A stretch of 33,827 nucleotides of DNA from DAOUBA01 sp034432855 (GTDB taxonomy: Bacteria; Chloroflexota; Anaerolineae; B4-G1). A program made the position numbers and the translations under genes. The notes under the pieces are model-generated. The model was not told the origin of the DNA and did not search any database. It was given only the letters and a program-made list of their open reading frames with translations. Positions within the stretch are counted from its first letter, which is position 1. The number at the start of each line of letters is the position of its first letter. Location: the NCBI GenBank assembly GCA_034432855.1, contig DAOUBA010000078.1, positions 1 through 33,827 of the forward strand. The letters are read 5' to 3'. Shown piece by piece: positions 10,201 through 19,200 of this stretch.

Positions 10201-13200
10201 CAGGGAGGTAATTCCCTGAAGGTGGACATAGACGGCACGACGCTCAGGGTTGGGCTGTGGATAAATTGGCCGGGTGGGCTGGTGATCCCCAACGGCGGCA
10301 CGGTCGGATTGAACGAGTGGCATCATGTGGCCGTCGTCCGCGACGGCGCCGGCAACTGGACCACCTACATAGACAGCGTGCCGCGCGGCTCTGGCTGGAG
10401 CGACGCCGACCTGAACCAGATCAACCCTGGCACGCCCATCTGGCTCGGCGCGGAGAACAACGGTTGGGGCAATCCCATTACCGCGTTCGGCGGCTCGATG
10501 GATGAGGTGTACATCTACCGGCGCGCGCTGACGCCGGAAGAAGTCGGTGCGCTCTATGGCAAGCCTGTCTTGCGACTACAAATGGAGGGGCCGTACGTTT
10601 ATGCCGATTCGTCGGGCTTTAACAACTCGGCCATTTGCTCCAATCCCCTTTGCCCGACCGCGCCTGGGATTACAGGCAATGCAGCCAGCTTTGATGGGAG
10701 AGACTACCTGGTCGTCCCATCCAGACCTACCCTGAACTTGAGCAACGGCAAGTTTACCATCGCGGCGTGGGTGTATCCCGCGACTACAGGTGATGGTTCG
10801 TACGACAATCACGTGCAAGGCATCTGGGGGCAGTACGATGGCGTTGCAGATACCAGTCTCGGGACAGATGCCAGTTTCTCTCTGCCTACGCTGTTCAGGA
10901 TAGGTCGCACGCTTCGTTTCGGCTTTGGCGACGGCCTTAGTTGGAAGCGCTGCGATTTCTCCAATGTGTTGACCTTGAATAACTGGAACCACGTTGTCGT
11001 CACCTACGATGCCAGCCAGGCATCGCTCTATGTGAATGGCGCTCTCGCCGGAAACTGCGGCATGACCGGTGTGCCGCGCATCGGCGATTTCTATGTGGGC
11101 CGCGTCAGCGCCAAAGGCTCGGTCTACATCCGGGACTTTGTCTGCAAGGATGAAGGCGACGGCTCGGGCACGGCCGAAGTCTGCATGGCGTGGAATGAAA
11201 CTGACGAAAACTCTACCTGGGGGAGATGGGACGTCGTAGATGATGACAAGGGTAAAGGCATCACATACACCATTAACATACGACGCTACTTTGATTCTAA
11301 TGGACGCGGCAAGTTAGACATGTGGGAGGATGACGGCGGTACCCGTTGTGGCGGCAAGCCGGATGACGGTGACAAGGGGTTGGGCACCTGGTACTTTGAT
11401 TGGACCACACCCACCAGGCAAACGTCCGACCTTGGCTATAGTGGCGATGGTTACGGTACAGTGCATTTAGGCACCGGTTCGGAGCCTGCTATCTTCAATC
11501 CCTCCATCCCCTTCCGCGGCCGGCTGGACGAACTGATCATCTACAGGCGCCCGCTCGACGCTGCCGAGATCAACGAACTGTACCTCTCGGCGTTCGCGGC
11601 GCTCCACCTGCGGCTGGACGACGCGCCCGGCACGGACAGCCTGGAAAACGCGGTGGACCTGAGCCGGCAGAGCAACGCCACCTGTTCCGGTTCCGCCTGC
11701 CCCACCACGGGCGTCAGCGGGCGCATGAACCAGGCCGCGCTGTTCGATGGCGTGGACGATGCGCTCAATACATCGCTCAGAATTGAGCAATCCAGTGGGC
11801 CGGCAGCATCCAGAGGCACGACGCTGATGGCCTGGGTCTATCCCACCAGCGCCAGCAACGGATGGTACCAGGTGCTCAGCAGCGACAACGGCGGCTATGA
11901 CTGGTCGTTGCTGCGCATTGGCGACCGCTGGGCCGTGTTCAATGGCACGGATACCAATGCCTTAGTAACCAATGCGAACGTAGACGTGAACCGCTGGCAG
12001 CACATCGCGGTGGTGTTCTTGCCCGGTTTCGGCACGTTTTTCTACAAGAACGGGATTCGCATTGACCATTGGGGCACGCTCAGTTATGATACCAGCACCA
12101 ACCCGGTTGCGGTGGGGCGCAACCCCCGCGGCGGCGAGTACTTTGACGGCCGCATAGACGATGTGCGTATCTTTAACACCGCGCTGAGCGACGCCCAAGT
12201 CCAGAGGATGTTCAAAGCCGCGCCCGTCTTCCAGATGCACCTGGACGACCCGCTCAACGCCGCTACCTTCACCGACGACGCCAACGGCAACAACGGCGCG
12301 TGCAGCGGCGCGGCCTGTCCTACCGTCGGCGAGGCGGTCCGCGGCCAGGTCGGCACCGCCGCCGGGTTCGACGGCGTGAACGATGTGATCACCGTCGCCG
12401 ACAACAACCTTCTCGACCTGCCCCAGTTCACCGTCGGTGCGTGGGTCATGCCCACCAATATCCGGACAGTCCAGCAAACGCTGTTGGATAAGGACAGTAA
12501 CTATCGCCTGCTCATCAGCCCGGGCGGCATGACGGCGACGTTATCGTTTCAGGCTCCTTGCGGCACGTGGCGAACCGTTGCCGGTCAGGCGCCGCTGATG
12601 CAGAACCAGTGGAATCACGTCATGGCGACCTACGACGGGACGACGGCCCGGCTGTACGTCAACGGCTATGAGCAAGGTCGCCTGAACGTCAGCGGCTCGG
12701 CGTGCGCGAACGCCCAACCACTGCGCCTCGGCAACGGCTTTGCCGGCCGGCTGGACGAGGTGACACTCTACGACCACGCCCTGTCCCCATTCGAGGTACG
12801 CGACCTCTTCCGCTACCAGGCCAGGTGGGTCGAATCGCGCTACAGCCAAAATATTCTGGTGGATAACGACTGGCCGTTCTCCACGCTGCGCTCCTACACC
12901 GCCACGTTCCCCTACCTGCAGAACCGGGACATTGTGATGCACGTCCAAGCCCAGGAAGCCACCTCGGCCATCGCCACGGTCGAGTTGGGCGTCAGGAAAG
13001 ACGGGCAAGCCAACTATACGTGGACGGCGGCCCCGCCCTGCCTGGACGCTGCGGGCGACACGGCCTACTGCCCCACCTTTACGCCTTCCGGCGAAGGGCG
13101 CTACCTGCTTCAGACCCGCGCCACCGACGTCGTCTCGCACACCGAGACGCCCACGCGCACCTACACCCTCTACGTGGACGGCACGCCGCCTCAGGTGGGG

Positions 13201-16200
13201 TTCGACAGCCTGGAGGCCAACTCGTTCCTCTCCGCCACGCTGCACCCCAGCCAGCGCGATGTCTGGGTCGTTCACCTGAGCGGGACAATTGCCGATCCAT
13301 CGCTCCCCGGCGGCTACCCCGGCGGCGGCGTGCAAACCGACACGGTGCGCGTATCGCTTTCCAAGATCACCCATTGGGCCGGGCCTGATTCTACGACCGC
13401 GGTGGTCCGGCCGGGCGACCAACTGGCGACGGTGAGCGGCAACACGTGGACGATAGACTATCAGATTTGGGACGCACAGCCCAGCGGCATCTATAGCATC
13501 ACGGTCCAGGCCGCCGACCGGGCCGGCAATCAGCGCGCTGCGCGGTGGGAGGAGAATTACGGCGGCAATCCGCCGGTCATCGTCCCGCGTATTTTCAGCG
13601 TGGACGCAACCCCGCCCGCCACGAACCTGGAGGTCGGCGTCCCGGCGATGGTGACCGATACGGCCTGGCTGCGCGGCAATGCGACCGACGACCCGGTTTC
13701 GGTGGTTGTGACCTACACCGTCGGCAGCGATAGCGGCGAGACCGGCGTATCCATCTACTGCGGCGACCCTGCTCAAGAAATAGAAATATTGCACCACGCG
13801 GCGGTGTACACGCAGCCGGCCAGCGTCGAATGGAGCGGGCTGGCCTCGCGGAACGACTATTGTTGGGTGAGCATCACCAACACGATCGGCGACAACGTGG
13901 TCACCGGCACCGCGCGCGTGTGCGGCGAAGCGGTGGCGAGTTGGACGCCCAGCGCCGGCGCCAGCGCGCTGATCCGGTTCGACGTCCGCTCGGACGCCTG
14001 CGGGCCTTACTATCACACGGCCGGTGTGTGCCAGGTGCAGACCGAGTTCGTCCCCAACACGCCCGGCACGACCTACATCAACGAGCGTTGGCCAGGCACC
14101 GCGCTCTATGTGCCGTTCGAGGACCGCCCAGATGTCAATGGCGCGCTGCGCTTTCAGGACGTGGGGCCACAACGGCTGACAGGCAGTTGCCAGGTCGCTA
14201 GTTGCCCCTCTACCGGCGCGACCGGCCACGTCGGCAACGCCGCGCGTTTCGACTACCGCCAGGGCGATTCCGTGCGCTTTGACAATTTCGGCGCCTTCAC
14301 CACCACGACCATTGCCGCCTGGGTCTGGCTTCCATATTACACGCCCGACCGCCAGGTCATCGTGGCTTACAAGGATAACCGCTCCTGGGTCAGCGGCTGC
14401 GGCGCGGCGCTCGCGTTGAACGAGCATGGCGGACAATATATTGGCTTTACCGTCTATGTTGACGGTATGCCGCCGCAGTATCTCCAGGCGTCCCAATGGC
14501 TCCCGGTCAACACCTGGGCGCACCTGGCCGGCACGTATGACGGCCAGACGCTTCGCCTCTATCTCAATGGGGAGGAGGTAGCCAATATGCCGGCGCCGGG
14601 CGTAATGCGACAGTGCAACGGCCCTACCACCATCGGCAGCAATCTGTGGCAGGACGGGGACTTTTTCCCGGGCCTCATTGACGAGGTATATGTCCTGGAC
14701 CGCGCCCTCTCGGCAGACGAGATCAGGGCGCTGTACCGGGGCAGCGGGCCGCTGCTGGCGCTGCCGTTCGATGAGGCGTGGGCGGTGAACGGCGCGACGC
14801 CGGAGGACGCATCGGGCTGGGCGCACCAGGCCGTGCTGAACAGCGGCGCAGGCGATGGGCTCAACAAAGCCGTCCCCGGCGCGGTCGGCCCGCGGGCGTT
14901 GCATTTTGACGGCGTGGATGATTACGTCAGCGTACCCGATAGCCCCAGCCTGAACCCGCCCTACATCTCCATCGCCGGTTGGATCAAGGCGGACAATTTT
15001 GCCGAGTACGGCGCGCCGTTGGCAGCCAAAGGCACCGGCGCCGGCGGTGAGGTTTGGGCGCTGGACTTTGATTATGGCGGCGTGCCCCGCATCTACTTTT
15101 TCAAGACCGGCGATATAGTCAGCACGGCGTGCTGGGGCAACGCCCCGCTCACTCCCGGACAGTGGGTTCACGTGGCCGGCACGTATGATGGCGCGACCGA
15201 GCGGCTCTATGTCAACGGTGTATTGGTCAATGCCTGCCCTGCCGCGCGCGGGCCGCTGGACGCCAATACCCACATCGTGTCCATCGGTTCGCGGCAATCG
15301 GGCAGCGGCGCATACGACCTCAACTTTGCCGGCGATATGGACGACGTGCGTATCTATCCGCGCGCGCTCTCGGCGCTCGAAATCCACGCGCTGGCTGCCA
15401 GCGGCTGGCAGGCGGTGGCCAATCTGAACGGCGCAGGCACAAGATTTGCCGTGTGGGACACACAGCCCCCGCTCGGCCTCGAAGGCTCTTATCGCTTCGA
15501 CGTGCGCGGCGAGGACTGCAATGGTCTGGTAGATACCTCCGTCCGCAGCCAGGGCGCCTGGCGCGGCGAAGTGGACACGCTGGCCCCGCGCGTGACCATC
15601 ACGCGCACAACGGTCAACGGCAAGTTGCGCTACACCGCCACCGCAGAGGACTATAACCTGGTCGAGGAGGGCTTTTCTTCCCCCTGCGGCGCGGGCGTGT
15701 TCACCACGCGCGAGCCGTTCGAATCGCCCTGGTACGTGGCGCTGACGGGGCAAAGGCCGAACGGCAACGAGCGGCTCTATCGCCTGACGGCGACCTGCGA
15801 CCTGGCGATGCCACCTTCGCTGGTGGAGACCGGGGCGTACAACACGCCCGGCCTGGCGCAGGGCGTGGCGGTTTCCGGACATTACGCCTACGTAGCCGAT
15901 GGGCACGGCGGCCTGCGGGTGGTGGACATCTCGAACCCGCAGCAGCCGCGCCTGGCGGGCGTCTATCCGCTTTCGGGGCAGGCGCTGACAGTGGACGTGG
16001 CCGTCGCCGGAAACTATGCTTACCTGGTGGTGGACGACCCGGCGGGCGACCGGCTGGTAGTGCTCAACGTTTCGAACCCGGCCCAGCCGCAATATGCCGG
16101 CGCCTATGCCGCCGCCGGGACAGAACTGGCGCACGGCATCGCCATCGGCGGCGATAACGGCTACCTGCACGTGCCGGCCAATGTCTCCGGCGCGTGGGGC

Positions 16201-19200
16201 GTGCTGGTGCTCACCGCTGCCGACAACCCCGCCTACGTGAACCACATCCCCACGGCCGGCCGGCCGCGCGGCGTCGCTGCCGTGGGTGACCGGCTCTACG
16301 TGACCGAGGACGGCGGCAACACGCTCCGCATCTTCCAGATGCCCGCCGCGACCGAACTGGGCAACTATGCGCTGCCGGCCAGGGGCTGGGACGTCGCCGT
16401 CTCCGGTTCGTATGCTTACGTGGCCGCCGACGTGGCCGGCCTGCAGATCATCAACGTCTCCAATCCGGCCGCACCCACACTGACGGCTGCGCTGGATACG
16501 CCGGGGCTTGCCCGCGCCGTCGTCATCTCCGGGACGCACGCCCTGGTGGCCGATGGCGTCCGTGGCCTGCAAATGATAGATGTTGCATTTCCTGCGTTCC
16601 CGCAGTCGGTCGGCGCGATGGATACGCCGGGTCACGCAGTGGACCTGGCCCACGCCGGCGGCTATGCTTACCTGGCCGACGAGAGCATGGGCTTGCGTGT
16701 GGTTCTGTTGCAGCCCGGCCCCGCCGAGCGTGTGACGGCCTGCGACTCGGCCGGCCATTGCGTCGTCGAACTGCTCACGCTGCCTGGCCCCGCAGAGGGC
16801 GCGCAGGTTTCCATCCTGAACGTCCCGCCGGTGTTGGACAGCACCAGTCCCTTCTCGATCACAGGCGAAGCTGTGGCGCTTGTCTCCTCTTTGCGCGCCC
16901 TGACGGTCACCGTGGACGGCGGAGTTCTCTATACCAACAACTGGCCCAGCGGCGCGCTCACCCAAACGCTCTGGGCTACGCCGGCCTGGACGCCGACCGA
17001 AGGGTCGCACCAGGTCGTGGCGACCGTCACGGTCTGGAGCGGCGGCATGGCCGTTGACGTGGCCGACATTATCGTGGATACGCTCCCGCCGGCCATTGGC
17101 ATCGTCCCAACCGTGCTGACCACCACGCACTATCACCCGCCGCTGCTCGACGTGACCGGCTGGGTCACCGATGTGGCGACCAGTCTGCCGGACGTGGCAT
17201 GGCGCGTCGGGGGCGGCGACTGGCAGCCGAGCGCGGTCGTGAGCAACACGTGGACTGGCGGATGGCACCTGGGCGGAACGCCCGACGGGGCAACCTATGC
17301 CATCGGTGCACAGGCGACGGACGTGGCCGGACATACGGCCTTGACGATGCAGCCTGTCATCGTGGACATCACGCCGCCCACGCCTGTGACGCTCACCCTG
17401 TCCAGCAGCAGTGGCGTCTTGGAGCCCGGCGCGACGGTGCGCGAGCCGGCGCCCACGTTGACCCTCACCTGGACGGCGGCCGACGACGGCAGTGGGGTGG
17501 GCGGATACCTGACCCGCTGGACGGCGCAAACGACGGCGACGCTGAGCATCACCGGTACCGCCTATGGCCCGGCCGCGCGCAGCGATCCCTTTACGGCCGG
17601 CGAAGCGCAAAAGGTCTGGGCCGACCTCACCGGGGTGGACATCTATGGCAATCCGCGCAGTCAAAGCATCGGCCCGGTCTATGCCGATAGTCCCTTCACG
17701 CCGGACTATTTGGACTGGCTCAGCCCCGCCAATCCGCAAGGCGTGTATCGCGGTTGGATGGACAGCGGCTGCAGCCAGGTGGGCGTAGACCGACGGGTCA
17801 GTTGGAGCGCGCTGCAGAGGGCTGCGCTGAGCGCCGAGCAGAAATTCTACGCCACGTGGAACTCGGAGGCGCTGCGCCTGACCTGGACCGGCGCTAACTG
17901 GAACACGGATGGCGATCTGTTCATCTACCTGGACCTCACGGCAGGCGGCGCGACTATCGCCCATAACCCCTACGGCGTCGGCCCCACCATCTATCTGCCG
18001 GGCGTCACGCCGACGACGACCGTCGGCGCGATGGCGGCCGACTATCTGGTGTGGGTGCGCGATGCGCAGACGGCCAGCCTCTTGCGCTGGACCGGAAGCG
18101 ATTGGACGCTCGAAAGCGACCTGGCGCAGAACGCACTGTACCAGTTCATCGCGGCGGTCAACAACGGGCAGACCGACCTCTATCTACCGTTCAGTCTGCT
18201 GGGCATCAGCAATCCTGCAGCAACATCGCTCGATGTGGTCGCGCTGGCGAGCGACGAGGGCGCCTTGAGCCTCTGGGCGGCAATGCCCAACGGCAATCCG
18301 CTCAACAGCCCGCGCATCGTGGACGCCATCAGCAGCGACGCGCCTGAATTCGCGCTCTCCTATCGCTACCACTGGGCCAACCTCGGCGCGGGTGTCTGCC
18401 CGAACGGTAGCCTGACGCCCGGCGCGCCGCAATACACCGACAGCGACCTGCACGCCACACTGCTGGTCGAGCCGGCCGGCGCGCTGCGCGAGATGGATGC
18501 CGGGCAACGCTGGCAGTGGCAGACGCTCGGCAGCGACCCGGCGGACGTCAACTGGCTGCTGGGCATGGACGAGTCGGGCGCGTTGGTGGGCGATGGGGTG
18601 GTCGTCACGTTCACCCTCCGCGTGCAGAACCGGGGCACGGTCACCGCGACGGGTGTGCTGGGCGACATTTCATCCTACCACGCGCTGCGGCTGCCCGGCG
18701 GCACGCACCTGCCCGCCGAGCGCCGCGACCATCAGGTGGTGAGCCTGGGCAACATTCCTCCTGGCGCAGAAGTCATCCAGACGTTCACGGGCGTGGTTGA
18801 CCGCGTGACGGCGCAAGGATACTATGCCGCCTGCGCGGGAAGCCAGCCGGATTACACCTGCGTCCATTACCTGCAGCAGGCGACGCTGGAGGCGCGTCTG
18901 CACGACGACGCACACCCGACCTCCGACCCCGCGCTCGAACAACTCTGGAGCCGCCACCAGGCCGACACGCAGCCGCCCGAGTTCGTGGGCATCCGGCAGC
19001 CCGAATACGTCATCGCGGCGCGGAACAACATGCTGGTGGGGTATGCCTACGACACCTCCGCTGTGCCGACGGTCACGCTGTCCATCGCCGGCCCTTCGGG
19101 CCTGCCGGTGCAGCGCATCTGCCCAGACGACACGCCGACCGACGGACAGTGGATCTGCGCCTGGGATACGACCGGTGTGCCAGATGGGACGACGTACAAC

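Noticed and set aside
12541..17964. 1,807-codon open frame antisense to the giant gene
   Set aside because: It mirrors the giant gene's codons, where high GC at third positions removes stops on the other strand. The product is Arg/Gly/His-rich with no domain, signal or ribosome site.
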